64,000 nt of DNA from Actinomycetospora lutea (GTDB taxonomy: Bacteria > Actinomycetota > Actinomycetes > Mycobacteriales > Pseudonocardiaceae): assembly GCF_028737205.1 (NCBI RefSeq), contig NZ_JAQZAL010000001.1, positions 186,001 through 250,000 on the forward strand, read 5' to 3'. The notes below the pieces were generated by a model. It was given only the letters and a program-made list of their open reading frames with translations, ran no database searches and was not told the origin of the DNA. The stretch's first letter is position 1. Each line of letters opens with the position of its first letter. The position numbers and the translations under genes are program-made. Shown piece by piece: positions 7,628 to 15,090 of this stretch.

Positions 7628-8236
7628 GTGACAGCATCAACCCACGAGCCGGCGGCCGCTCCGGGCAGCCGGACCAGCGAGGACGTCTGGCGGGAGTTCG
7701 GGGCGCAGCTGCGCGCGTTCGTGCACCGGCGGGTCGCCGATCCGCAGCGCGCGGAGGACGTCCTCGGCGAGATCGTGCTGCGCATCCACCGCAATCTCGG
7801 CCGTGTCGAGGACGACGAGCACCTGACGCGGTGGGTCTACCGGATCACCCGCAATGCGATCGTCGACGAGTACCGGCGGGCCGAGCGGGAGCGTGCCCGG
7901 GAGCGCGCCCTGCCCGAGGACGTCGCCGAGCTCGTCGGCGAGGTCGGGCCCGAGGACGAGCCGACGGTGCTGCGGGAGCTGGCGGCGTGCCTGCGGCCGC
8001 TGCTCGAGGGGTTGCCGCCCGAGCAGCGCCGGGCCGTGGAGCTGACCGATCTGGAGGGGCTCACCCAGGTCGACGCCGCGGGGCGCGAGGGCGTGTCGGT
8101 GTCGGGGATGAAGTCGAGGGTGCAGCGCGGCCGGCGCCGGCTGGCGGAGCTGCTCGGCAAGTGCTGCGAGCTGACCCTCGATGCGCACGGCACGCCGATG
8201 GACTACACCCGGCCGACCGACTGTCGGTGTGACTGA
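7628..8236 (+). CDS. ECF sigma factor, SigZ-like, with Cys-rich C-terminal tail
   Basis: 202 residues from GTG 7628. Region 2 is seen in 'VWREFGAQLRAFVHRRV', 'AEDVLGEIVLRIHRNL' and 'TRWVYRITRNAIVDEYRR' (residues 20-90). Region 4 is 'LPPEQRRAVELTDLEGLTQ' plus 'GVSVSGMKSRVQRGRRRL' (residues 135-180), a helix-turn-helix that reads the -35 element. The tail 'GKCCELTLDAHG...CRCD' carries four cysteines and resembles the SigZ subgroup. Its position next to arsI and the ars operon suggests control of metal or thiol stress genes. No anti-sigma gene is adjacent, and the Cys tail could take over sensing (inference). The longer reading frame that starts before 7628 runs over the tRNA fragment and is not credible. 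Confidence 0.85.
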   Translation: MTASTHEPAAAPGSRTSEDVWREFGAQLRAFVHRRVADPQRAEDVLGEIVLRIHRNLGRVEDDEHLTRWVYRITRNAIVDEYRRAERERARERALPEDVAELVGEVGPEDEPTVLRELAACLRPLLEGLPPEQRRAVELTDLEGLTQVDAAGREGVSVSGMKSRVQRGRRRLAELLGKCCELTLDAHGTPMDYTRPTDCRCD

Positions 8237-8284
8237 GCCCCGGATCGGGGGCCCCGCCGGCGGCGGGACCCCGACCCGGCGCCG

Positions 8285-8749
8285 TCAGGTGCAGCACGTG
8301 CCGCCGGCCGCGGCGGCCTGCGCCTCGCACGCGACCGCACACACCGATGTCGACTCCCCGTCGGGATTGGCCGCCGAGTCGTCGATGACGGCGTAGTACT
8401 CCCACCAGCCGGTGGGCGTGTCCGGAGCGGTGACGAACACCTTGTCCTGTGCGGCGTGGCAGCACACGTCGTGCTCGGCCAGCGTCGCCTCGAGACCGGC
8501 GCCGCGGAACCGGGTCAGAGCCGCCGTGACCTCCTCGGAGGTCTGGGCCTCGACCCCGAGGTGGTTGAGGTGCTCGCCGTTTCCCGGCTTCTCGATCAGC
8601 ACCAGCTTCAGGGGCGGGTCCTCGACGGCGAAGTTCGCGTAGCCCTCGCGCTGCTTGTGGGGCGGCACGCCGAACATGGCGGTGTAGAAGGCCGTCGCGG
8701 CCTCGATGTCGGTGACGTTGAGCGCGAGCTGGACGCGGGTGGTGGTCAT
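8285..8749 (-). CDS. arsI: ArsI/CadI-family dioxygenase (VOC fold), copy 1
   Basis: 154 residues. 'RVQLALNVTDIEAATAFYTAMFG' is the opening beta-alpha unit of a vicinal-oxygen-chelate domain, and 'EGYANFAVEDPPLKLVLIE' is characteristic of cadmium-induced CadI and ArsI. ArsI cleaves the C-As bond of trivalent organoarsenicals with Fe(II) and oxygen and uses a vicinal Cys pair to bind As(III); here the pair is in 'HDVCCHAAQDKVFV'. The C-terminus has further cysteines (VCAVAC, TCC) that may bind metal. The plus-strand ArsI at 11767 is a paralogue. A 28-bp palindrome lies in the promoter region shared with the divergent LmbE-like gene. Assignment to the family is firm; substrate (organoarsenical or cadmium-related) is inferred. 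Confidence 0.85.
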   Translation of the reverse strand: MTTTRVQLALNVTDIEAATAFYTAMFGVPPHKQREGYANFAVEDPPLKLVLIEKPGNGEHLNHLGVEAQTSEEVTAALTRFRGAGLEATLAEHDVCCHAAQDKVFVTAPDTPTGWWEYYAVIDDSAANPDGESTSVCAVACEAQAAAAGGTCCT

Positions 8750-8838
8750 GGTCGGTCTCCCTGATCTCCGGCACCCGGCCGGGTCGCCCCCGTCGGGCCC
8801 CGTCGCCGTGGTGTCACCCGCTACTGACGGCAGGACCG

Positions 8839-8866
8839 GGCGAAGGACGCAGCTGCGTCCTTCGCC
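8839..8866. promoter_or_regulatory. perfect 28-bp palindrome in a divergent promoter region
   Basis: Bases 8839-8866 read identically on both strands, centred on AGCT at 8851-8854, with 14-bp arms beginning GGCGAAGG. The site lies between the start of arsI copy 1 (minus) and the LmbE-like gene (plus), so it cannot be a convergent terminator. It may be an operator for a dimeric regulator or form a cruciform. Confidence 0.6.
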
Positions 8867-8914
8867 GGGCGTCGTCGTCAGTCCCGGCGTCACAGGACGT
8901 TCGGAGGTGCCGCG

Positions 8915-9658
8915 ATGAACGAACAGCTGCAGGTCATGCCGGAGGACTGGAGTCGGGCGATGGCCGTCGTCGCCCACCCCGACGACCTGGAGTACGGCGC
9001 GGCCAGCGCGATCGCGCGCTGGACCCGGGCCGGCCGGTCGGTCGCCTACGTCATGGTCACCGACGGCGAGGCCGGGATCGACGGTCTCGACCCCACCGAG
9101 GCGGGCCCGGTGCGGCAGAAGGAGCAGGTCGCGAGCGCCGCGCTCGTCGGGGTCGACGACGTGACCTTCCTCGGGCACCGCGACGGCGTCGTCGAGGGTG
9201 GCCTGGACCTGCGCCGCGACATCGCCCGGGAGATTCGCCGGTTCCGGCCGCACGTGCTGGTCACCGCGACCTTCGAGCTGACCTACGGGATGGGCCCCGG
9301 GCAGCGGATCCTGAACCAGGCCGACCACCGGGCCGTCGGTGTCGCGGTCCTCGACGCCGCCCGCGACGCCGGCAACCGGTGGATCTTCCCGGAGCTGCTC
9401 GACGAGGGCTACGCGCCGTGGGACGGCGTGCGCCACGTCTACGTGATGGGCGCGAGCACGGCCACCCACGGCGTCGACGTCACCGACGTCCTCGAGCCCG
9501 GGATCGCGTCCCTGCGCGCCCACGAGGCGTACCTGCGCGGGCTGGGCCGCGAGTTCGATCCCGAGGAGTTCGTGCGTGGTATGACGGCGATGGCCGGACC
9601 GGCCCTCGGCGTCCCGCACGCCGTCGCGTTCGGCCAGATACAGCTCCACGGCGTCTGA
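8915..9658 (+). CDS. PIG-L/LmbE-family metal-dependent deacetylase
   Basis: 247 residues; ATG 8915 preceded by a GGAGGTG. The N-terminal 'VVAHPDDLEYGAASAIARW' contains the His-Pro-Asp-Asp zinc motif of the LmbE/PIG-L family, and 'QADHRAVGVAVLDAAR' (about residue 130) supplies the third metal ligand. The family includes MshB and mycothiol S-conjugate amidase Mca, which act on glucosaminyl-inositol compounds. In an arsenic/metal locus of an actinobacterium, a role in mycothiol chemistry or detoxification is reasonable but inferred. It is divergent from arsI copy 1 across the 28-bp palindrome. Confidence 0.85.
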   Translation: MNEQLQVMPEDWSRAMAVVAHPDDLEYGAASAIARWTRAGRSVAYVMVTDGEAGIDGLDPTEAGPVRQKEQVASAALVGVDDVTFLGHRDGVVEGGLDLRRDIAREIRRFRPHVLVTATFELTYGMGPGQRILNQADHRAVGVAVLDAARDAGNRWIFPELLDEGYAPWDGVRHVYVMGASTATHGVDVTDVLEPGIASLRAHEAYLRGLGREFDPEEFVRGMTAMAGPALGVPHAVAFGQIQLHGV

Positions 9659-9700
9659 GCGGTTTCCTCCAGAGGCCGCGCCCGGCGCGAAGGCCCTGAG

Positions 9701-10165
9701 TCAGCGGGCAGCGGGGACGAGCTCGGCGAGCAACGCCCGCACGCGCTGGTCGATGTCGTCGCGGATCGCGCGGACCTCGTCGGGGCCCCTGCCGGCCGGG
9801 TCGGTCAGTTCCCAGTCGAGGTAGCGCTTGCCGGGGAAGACGGGGCAGGCGTCGCCGCAGCCCATGGTGATCACGACGTCGGCGGCTTCGACGACGTCGC
9901 TGGTCAGTGGCTTGGGGAATTCCCCGGAGAGGTCGAGGCCGAGTTCGCCCATGACCTCCCGGACGGCGGGGTTGATCTCGCTGGCGGGGGTGGAGCCGGC
10001 GGAGCGGACATGGACCGCTCCCCGGGCGTGGTGGTCGAGCAGGGCGGCGGCCATCTGGGAGCGGCCGGCGTTGTGGACGCAGACGAACAGGACCTCGGGG
10101 ACCCCGGACGGGCTGCGCGGTGCACCGGTGCTGCGGGAGGTGGGGTGGACGGCGTCGTTGCTCAT
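9701..10165 (-). CDS. arsC: arsenate reductase, low-molecular-weight phosphatase type
   Basis: 154 residues. 'VLFVCVHNAGRSQMAAALL' carries the CX5R(S) active-site loop near residue 30, and 'TMGCGDACPVFPG' (about 105) gives the two additional cysteines of the redox relay found in thioredoxin- or mycoredoxin-coupled ArsC. It reduces As(V) to As(III), the substrate of the efflux protein encoded just upstream. Its ATG overlaps the acr3 stop by 4 nt (ATGA), so it is the third gene of the arsR-acr3-arsC operon. The N-terminal 22 residues are a variable extension. Confidence 0.93.
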   Translation of the reverse strand: MSNDAVHPTSRSTGAPRSPSGVPEVLFVCVHNAGRSQMAAALLDHHARGAVHVRSAGSTPASEINPAVREVMGELGLDLSGEFPKPLTSDVVEAADVVITMGCGDACPVFPGKRYLDWELTDPAGRGPDEVRAIRDDIDQRVRALLAELVPAAR

Positions 10166-11289
10166 CGGCGGGTCCCTGTCCGTGAGTGCTGCACGTCCTC
10201 GGTGCGGGACGTGAAGAGCCGGCGGCGCAGCCACAGGGAGACGTACACCAGGGCGACCAGGACGGGGACCTCGATGAGGGGTCCGACGACCCCGGCGAGG
10301 GCTTGGCCGCTGGTGGCGCCCCAGGTGGCGATGGCCACGGCGATGGCGAGCTCGAAGTTGTTGCCCGCGGCGGTGAACGCGAGCGTGGTGGTGCGTCCGT
10401 AGCCCAGGCCGACGGCGCGGCCGAGGGCGTAGGAGCCGGCCCACATCACCGCGAAGTAGATCAGCAGCGGGAGCGCGATCCGGGCGACGTCGAGGGGCTG
10501 GGAGGTGATGGCGTCGCCTTGGAGGGCGAAGAGGATGACGATGGTGACCAGCAGCCCGTAGAGCGCGAACGGCCCGATGCGGGGCAGGAACTCGGCCTCG
10601 TACCACTCGCGGCCGCGGGCGCGTTCGCCGATGCGGCGGGTGAGGTAGCCGGCGAGCAGCGGGATGCCCAGGAAGATCAGCACCGAGCGGACGATCGCCC
10701 AGGGGGAGACGTCGAGGCCGGTGGTGGGCAGGCCGAGCCAGCCGGGCAGGACGGCGAGGTAGAACCAGCCCAGGGCGCCGAAGGCGATCACCTGGAACAC
10801 CGAGTTGAGGGCGACGAGCACGGCGGCGGCTTCGCGGTCGCCACAGGCGAGGTCGTTCCAGATGATGACCATGGCGATGCAGCGGGCGAGCCCGACGACG
10901 ATCAGCCCGGTGCGGTACTCCGGGAGGTCCGGGAGCAGCAGCCAGGCCAGCGCGAACATCAACGCCGGCCCGAGCAGCCAGTTCAGCACCAGCGAGGACA
11001 CCAGCAGCCGGCGGTCGCCGGTGACCGTATCGAGGCGGTCGTAGCGAACCTTCGCCAGCACCGGGTACATCATGATCAGCAGGCCGAGCGCGATCGGCAG
11101 CGAGACCCCGTCAATGGCGACGGCGCCGAGGGCTTCACCGAGGCCGGGGATCAGTCGGCCGGCCAGCAGGCCGAGCGCCATGGCGGCGAGAATCCAGACC
11201 GGCAGGAACCGGTCGAGGGTGGAGAGCTTCGCGACGACCCCGGCCTCGGTCGGGTCGGTCGCGGTGTCGGTCGCGTCCGGGCCGCTCAC
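10162..11289 (-). CDS. acr3: arsenite efflux transporter, ACR3 family
   Basis: 375 residues with about ten hydrophobic segments. 'IALGLLIMMYPVLAKVRYD' and 'GLARCIAMVIIWNDLACGD' (about residue 125) are hallmark ACR3 stretches; the Cys in 'LARCIAMV' is the conserved residue needed for As(III) transport. 'FTAAGNNFELAIAVAIA' near residue 310 is also family-specific. The GTG start at 11289 overlaps the arsR stop (GTGA) and the gene's own stop overlaps the arsC start, so the three are tightly coupled. It exports arsenite across the cytoplasmic membrane. Confidence 0.95.
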   Translation of the reverse strand: MSGPDATDTATDPTEAGVVAKLSTLDRFLPVWILAAMALGLLAGRLIPGLGEALGAVAIDGVSLPIALGLLIMMYPVLAKVRYDRLDTVTGDRRLLVSSLVLNWLLGPALMFALAWLLLPDLPEYRTGLIVVGLARCIAMVIIWNDLACGDREAAAVLVALNSVFQVIAFGALGWFYLAVLPGWLGLPTTGLDVSPWAIVRSVLIFLGIPLLAGYLTRRIGERARGREWYEAEFLPRIGPFALYGLLVTIVILFALQGDAITSQPLDVARIALPLLIYFAVMWAGSYALGRAVGLGYGRTTTLAFTAAGNNFELAIAVAIATWGATSGQALAGVVGPLIEVPVLVALVYVSLWLRRRLFTSRTEDVQHSRTGTRR

Positions 11290-11690
11290 GCCTCCACCAC
11301 CGGCAGGGCCTCGCGGTCGGGTGGCATGCCGGCAGGGCTCTCGGGGGCGGCCGGCACCAGGACCGCGGAGACCTGGGCGAGCAGGTCCGGGCGCACGCGG
11401 TAGTAGACCCACGTGCCGCGGCGCTCGCCGGTGATCAGCCCGGCCTCCCGGAGCACCTTGAGGTGGTGCGAGATGGTCGGCCCGGACAGGTCGAACACGT
11501 CGGTGAGGTCGCACACGCAGGCCTCGCCACCGGCGTGGGAGGCGATCAGGGAGAGCAGGCGCAGGCGCACCGGATCGCCCATCGCCTTGAACACCCGGGA
11601 GAGCTCCATCGCCTGCTCGGCGGACAGCGGCTCGCGGGCCAGCGGCTCGCAGCACCCGACGATCGCGGCAAGCGGATCCTGCTTCGACAT
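11286..11690 (-). CDS. arsR: ArsR-family arsenic-responsive repressor
   Basis: 134 residues. A winged helix lies at 'EACVCDLTDVFDLSGPTISHHLKVLREAGLI' (residues 55-90 in two parts), with the CVCD metal-binding motif of As(III)-sensing ArsR at the start of the recognition region. 'CCEPL' near residue 13 may add a ligand. It heads the minus-strand arsR-acr3-arsC operon and faces arsI-arsM on the plus strand, with one inverted repeat (11700-11713) just before its start. This fits autorepression and control of both operons, relieved by As(III). Confidence 0.93.
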   Translation of the reverse strand: MSKQDPLAAIVGCCEPLAREPLSAEQAMELSRVFKAMGDPVRLRLLSLIASHAGGEACVCDLTDVFDLSGPTISHHLKVLREAGLITGERRGTWVYYRVRPDLLAQVSAVLVPAAPESPAGMPPDREALPVVEA

Positions 11691-11699
11691 GCATCTACC

Positions 11700-11713
11700 T
11701 TGACATCCGTCAA
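11700..11713. promoter_or_regulatory. ArsR operator in divergent ars promoter
   Basis: TTGAC-ATCC-GTCAA is a perfect inverted repeat with 5-bp arms and a 4-nt spacer, ten bases upstream of the arsR ATG. Its position between arsR and arsI copy 2 makes it the obvious ArsR binding site. Confidence 0.75.
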
Positions 11714-11766
11714 AACAGCGCGCAACCTCTGCTTAGACCGTCGTCGAAGCAAGAGGAGGGGCCACG

Positions 11767-12264
11767 ATGTCCCGAGTGCAGCTCGCCCTGCGGGTCTCCG
11801 ACCTGGAGGGCTCGATCCGCTTCTACAGCCAGCTCTTCGGGGTGGAGCCGGCCAAGCGCCGTCCCGGCTACGCCAACTTCGCGGTCACCGAGCCGCCGCT
11901 GAAGCTCGTGCTGCTCGAAGGCGAGGCCGACCGCCCGACGGTGATGGACCACCTCGGGGTCGAGGTCGGGTCCACCGACGAGGTCGACGACGCCACCGCC
12001 CGCCTGTCCGAGCTGGGCCTGTTCACCCAGGTCGAGAACGACACCACCTGCTGCTACGCCCGCCAGGACAAGGTGTGGGTCCAGGGGCCGGGACGCGAGC
12101 CGTGGGAGGTCTACACCGTCACGGAGGACTCCCAGGACTTCGGCACCAACGGGATCATCAGCACCATGCCCGACGACGCCGAGGAGGCGACGGGGCAGAC
12201 GACGTGCTGCGGGGTCACCGCCACCGAGCCCCGGACCGCCACGGGCTGCGGGTGTGTCGCGTGA
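11767..12264 (+). CDS. arsI: ArsI/CadI-family dioxygenase (VOC fold), copy 2
   Basis: 165 residues; GAGGAGGGG precedes the ATG. It shares with copy 1 'RVQLALRVSDLEGSIRFYSQLFGV', 'GYANFAVTEPPLKLVLLE' and the vicinal Cys pair, here in 'NDTTCCYARQDKVWV' (about residue 97). The C-terminus carries 'QTTCCGV' and 'GCGCVA', a second cysteine-rich patch. The family cleaves C-As bonds of trivalent methylarsenicals or responds to cadmium. Its stop overlaps the arsM GTG by 4 nt (GTGA). Pairing a demethylase-type ArsI with the ArsM methyltransferase in one operon is notable because the two act in opposite directions. Confidence 0.88.
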   Translation: MSRVQLALRVSDLEGSIRFYSQLFGVEPAKRRPGYANFAVTEPPLKLVLLEGEADRPTVMDHLGVEVGSTDEVDDATARLSELGLFTQVENDTTCCYARQDKVWVQGPGREPWEVYTVTEDSQDFGTNGIISTMPDDAEEATGQTTCCGVTATEPRTATGCGCVA

Positions 12265-13010
12265 CCTCCGACCAGACGCCGGACCGGGCGGCCGCGGTGC
12301 GCGAGCGGGTCCGTGACCGCTACGCCACCGCGGCCGCCCAGGTCCGCGCCGGCCGGACCCCGAGCTTCTCCGAGGCCGACCCCGCCGGCATGTGCGGCGA
12401 CGCCTACGACCCCACGCAGCTCGACGACGCCGGCGCCGCCGGAGCGGCGAGTCTCGGGTGCGGCAACCCGCTCGCGGTGGCCGACCTCGCGCCCGGGGAG
12501 ACCGTGCTCGACCTCGGCTCCGGCGCCGGGCTGGACGTGTTGCTCTCCGCCCGCCGGGTCGGTCCCGACGGGTTCGCGTACGGCCTGGACATGACCGACG
12601 AGATGCTCGACCTCGCCCGCCGGCACGCCGCCGAGGCCGGCGTCCCGAACGTCGCGTTGCTCCGTGGGCACATCGAGGCGATCCCGCTGCCGGACGCGTC
12701 CGTCGACGTGGTCATCTCCAACTGCGTGATCAACCTGTCGACGGACAAGGCGGCCGTGTTCGCCGAGATCGCCCGCGTGCTGCGGCCCGGCGGGCGCCTG
12801 GGCGTGGCCGACCTCGTCGGCCAGGACGATGCCGAGGCCGAGCAGCAGGCCCGGGCCGCCGTCACGGTCGGGGCGATCAACGGAGTCCTCACCGCGAGCA
12901 GCTACCACGAGCAGCTCGACGACGCCGGCCTGACCGACGTCCACATCAGCCTGACCCACGAGGTCGCGCCCACCGTCAGCTCCGCCGTCATCCGGGCGTC
13001 GCGGCGCTGA
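12261..13010 (+). CDS. arsM: arsenite S-adenosylmethionine methyltransferase
   Basis: 249 residues from GTG 12261, overlapping arsI. The SAM-binding motif is 'VLDLGSGAGLDVLLSARRVG' (about residue 78). Three cysteines at the positions expected of ArsM are seen in 'AGMCGDAYD', 'SLGCGNPLA' and 'ISNCVINLS'; the last motif is diagnostic for the family. The enzyme methylates As(III) to methyl- and dimethylarsenicals in the cytoplasm. Expression should follow ArsR control with arsI copy 2. Confidence 0.93.
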   Translation: MTSDQTPDRAAAVRERVRDRYATAAAQVRAGRTPSFSEADPAGMCGDAYDPTQLDDAGAAGAASLGCGNPLAVADLAPGETVLDLGSGAGLDVLLSARRVGPDGFAYGLDMTDEMLDLARRHAAEAGVPNVALLRGHIEAIPLPDASVDVVISNCVINLSTDKAAVFAEIARVLRPGGRLGVADLVGQDDAEAEQQARAAVTVGAINGVLTASSYHEQLDDAGLTDVHISLTHEVAPTVSSAVIRASRR

Positions 13011-13043
13011 ACCGCCCCGCGCGACCTGCCGTGGCGGGCGGCG

Positions 13044-14210
13044 TCATCGCGCGACGCGCTCGCCGCGGGACGGGACGCCGTCGAGGTCCAGCGCGAACGC
13101 GCCGATCCCGTAGGCCAGGGTGGTGACCATGCGGTCGAACCGGGCCCGGTCGATGTTCTCGAGGTCGTCGCAGGCCTGGTGGTAGCACGGATCGAACGGG
13201 GCGCCCGCCCGACCGCCCCACAACCGGGCCTGCTCGGGGGTCTTGGTGCCCGAGTCCCCGGAGAAGACGCCCCCGGTGGCGATCCCGGCGGCGACGAACG
13301 GCCCGTAGTCGGAGTCGTCGATGAACGGGGTCCCGCGCGGCTCGACCCCCTGGGAGGCGAGCCGATCGGCGAGGACGCGCTCGATCGCCGGGGAGCCGGG
13401 GGCCGCCACCTCGGTGTTGCGCCCGTCCGAGCCGTCGCCGTCGTAGACGAAGTAGCCGCCGTTCGGGGCGGCGATCACGTCGGAGTTGAGCATGAGCGCG
13501 ATGTCCCGGCGCTGATCCGGCGACAGCCCGCCGACGTAGGCCTGGGAACCCAGCAGCCCCTGCTCCTCGGCGCCGAACCAGACGAAGCGCACGGCGTTCG
13601 TGACGGGCGCGTCGGCGCCGAGCTCCAGCGCGATCTGCAGTTGTGCGGCCACGCCGCTGCCGTCGTCGTCGATCCCCGGCCCCTCGGGGACGCTGTCGAG
13701 GTGGGCGCCACTGAGCACCACCTCGTCGACCCGACCGCTCGTCGTCTGCGCGATCACCATCCGGGTGCTGCCCGCCGTGGTGGATCCCTCGCTCTCTTCC
13801 TCGCCGCCGTCCCCGCCCTCTTCCGGGGCGAGGGCCATCGTCGGCGTCTGCACGGCGAAGCCCGCGCGGCGCAGGGTGTCGGCGACGTAGTCGACGCTCT
13901 GCTCGTACCCGGGGGTCCCCATGGCCCGGTTGCCGCCGTTGCGGTCGGCGACCGCCTGGAGAGCCTGCAGGTGCACGAAGGCCTCGGACCCGGTCACCGT
14001 CGACGCGAGACGCTCCGCCAGGCTCCGGTCGCCGGTGGGTGCGGGGACCGACTCCCCGCCCGGCGACGCCGGTGTTCCGCCGCCGCCCGAGCAGGCGCTC
14101 AGCGTCAGCGGTGCGATCAGGACGGCGGCGACCACCGCGCGTGCGGCACCCCCGCGTCGTCCCCGCGGAGCGCGCCGCGAACCGGCTGATCGACCCGGAA
14201 GGTTCCTCAC
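13044..14210 (-). CDS. secreted M28-family aminopeptidase, lipoprotein
   Basis: 388 residues. An Arg-rich n-region, a hydrophobic stretch and the lipobox 'LTLSAC' (Cys about 40) mark a lipoprotein signal peptide. The catalytic domain shows the M28 zinc ligands in order: 'LSGAHLDSVPEGPGIDDDGSG' (His/Asp), 'WFGAEEQGLLGS' (Glu-Glu), 'DSDYGPF' and a late 'CYHQACDD' (His). This is the layout of Streptomyces griseus aminopeptidase. A Glu/Gly-rich insertion ('EEGGDGGEEESEG') splits the early part of the protease-associated region. It would trim N-terminal residues from peptides outside the cell. It is convergent with arsM and not obviously related to arsenic. Confidence 0.9.
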   Translation of the reverse strand: MRNLPGRSAGSRRAPRGRRGGAARAVVAAVLIAPLTLSACSGGGGTPASPGGESVPAPTGDRSLAERLASTVTGSEAFVHLQALQAVADRNGGNRAMGTPGYEQSVDYVADTLRRAGFAVQTPTMALAPEEGGDGGEEESEGSTTAGSTRMVIAQTTSGRVDEVVLSGAHLDSVPEGPGIDDDGSGVAAQLQIALELGADAPVTNAVRFVWFGAEEQGLLGSQAYVGGLSPDQRRDIALMLNSDVIAAPNGGYFVYDGDGSDGRNTEVAAPGSPAIERVLADRLASQGVEPRGTPFIDDSDYGPFVAAGIATGGVFSGDSGTKTPEQARLWGGRAGAPFDPCYHQACDDLENIDRARFDRMVTTLAYGIGAFALDLDGVPSRGERVAR

Positions 14211-14273
14211 GTCGACTCCGCCAGTCGTTCCGCAGCAGCCTGAGTGCGGCGAGCCTACGTCGTCCTGACCGGG

Positions 14274-14966
14274 TCAGACGTACTCGTCGTGGCGCTCCGC
14301 GCGGTACGGCGGGAGCTGGGGGCGGCCCTCGGGGGTGTCCTCCCACGTCTCCTGGCGGCCGAGCGCGGTGAGGTCGAGCATCGACAGCGTCGGCAGCAGC
14401 GGCTCCACGCCGCGGCCGTTGACGAAGTAGGTCCGGTAGACGCGGTCGTGGTCGTCGCGCAGGAAGACGTTGAGCCCGAACATCGTCGGGACGTCGAACT
14501 CCCGGCTGAAGGCGTCGCCGACGAGCGTGTACCAGGGCGTGCCCTCCCAGCCCATGTGCCGCGCGAGCGCCGCGATCTGGTCCTGCCCGGCCTCGGAGAC
14601 CATGACGAAGCTGGTGTCCCACGCGTGGAGGTGGGCGAGGTGCGGGACGTTGTCGGCGAGGTAGGAGCAGCCCGCGCAGCCCTTCTCCGGCCAGCCGTCG
14701 ACGTCCGGGTCGAAGAAGAAGCGGTAGACGAGGAGCTGGCGCCGGCCGCCGAAGAGGTCGAGCAGCCCGACCTCGCCCTCCGGGCCCACGAAGCGGTGGT
14801 CGGTGTCGACGCGCGTCATCGGCATCCGCCGGCGTGCGGCGGCGAGGGCGTCGCGGGCGCGGGTGGCCTCCTTCTCCTTGACCAGCAGCTCCGCGTGGGC
14901 CTTCGCCCACTCCTCGCGCGACACCACGGGCGGCAGGGCGGAGTCGGGCAGGGGCAGTGACGTCAT
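14274..14966 (-). CDS. DUF899-family thioredoxin-like protein, copy 1
   Basis: 230 residues. The opening 'LPPVVSREEWAKAHAELLVKEKEATRARDALAAARRRMPM' pattern (positions 10-50), the 'CAGCSYLADNVPHLAHLHA' region (about 97-115) and 'DVFLRDDHDRVYRTYF'-type ending are standard for DUF899, a thioredoxin-fold family with a CxxC-like motif but unknown reaction. A paralogue is encoded at 43931-44668, where it is linked to an ArsR regulator; this copy has no adjacent regulator. Two direct repeats 17 and 49 nt before its start look like operators. Confidence 0.85.
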   Translation of the reverse strand: MTSLPLPDSALPPVVSREEWAKAHAELLVKEKEATRARDALAAARRRMPMTRVDTDHRFVGPEGEVGLLDLFGGRRQLLVYRFFFDPDVDGWPEKGCAGCSYLADNVPHLAHLHAWDTSFVMVSEAGQDQIAALARHMGWEGTPWYTLVGDAFSREFDVPTMFGLNVFLRDDHDRVYRTYFVNGRGVEPLLPTLSMLDLTALGRQETWEDTPEGRPQLPPYRAERHDEYV

Positions 14967-14982
14967 GGCGCGACCTCCTCGT

Positions 14983-15026
14983 CCTGATCAGTACGAAAAC
15001 AGGAGTCTACGATACCTGATCAGTAC
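14983..15026. promoter_or_regulatory. two direct 12-bp repeats upstream of DUF899 copy 1
   Basis: CCTGATCAGTAC occurs at 14983-14994 and again at 15015-15026, 32 bp apart (three helical turns). Each contains the palindrome TGATCA, within CTGATCAG. The intervening bases are AT-rich for this genome, as expected of a promoter. A repressor binding side by side is likely, but its gene is not adjacent. Confidence 0.55.
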
Positions 15027-15090
15027 TGTTCGACAAGCAGGCGTGGACGACGCGGTTCACGGGCGAGCCCCGGGAGTCCCGCGCAGGTCG

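Noticed and set aside
7186-7794. Minus-strand ORF containing 'YWDRTSDLFGVK'
   Set aside because: This peptide is the well-known antisense reading of a tRNA-Val gene and its flank. It marks the tRNA fragment, not a protein.
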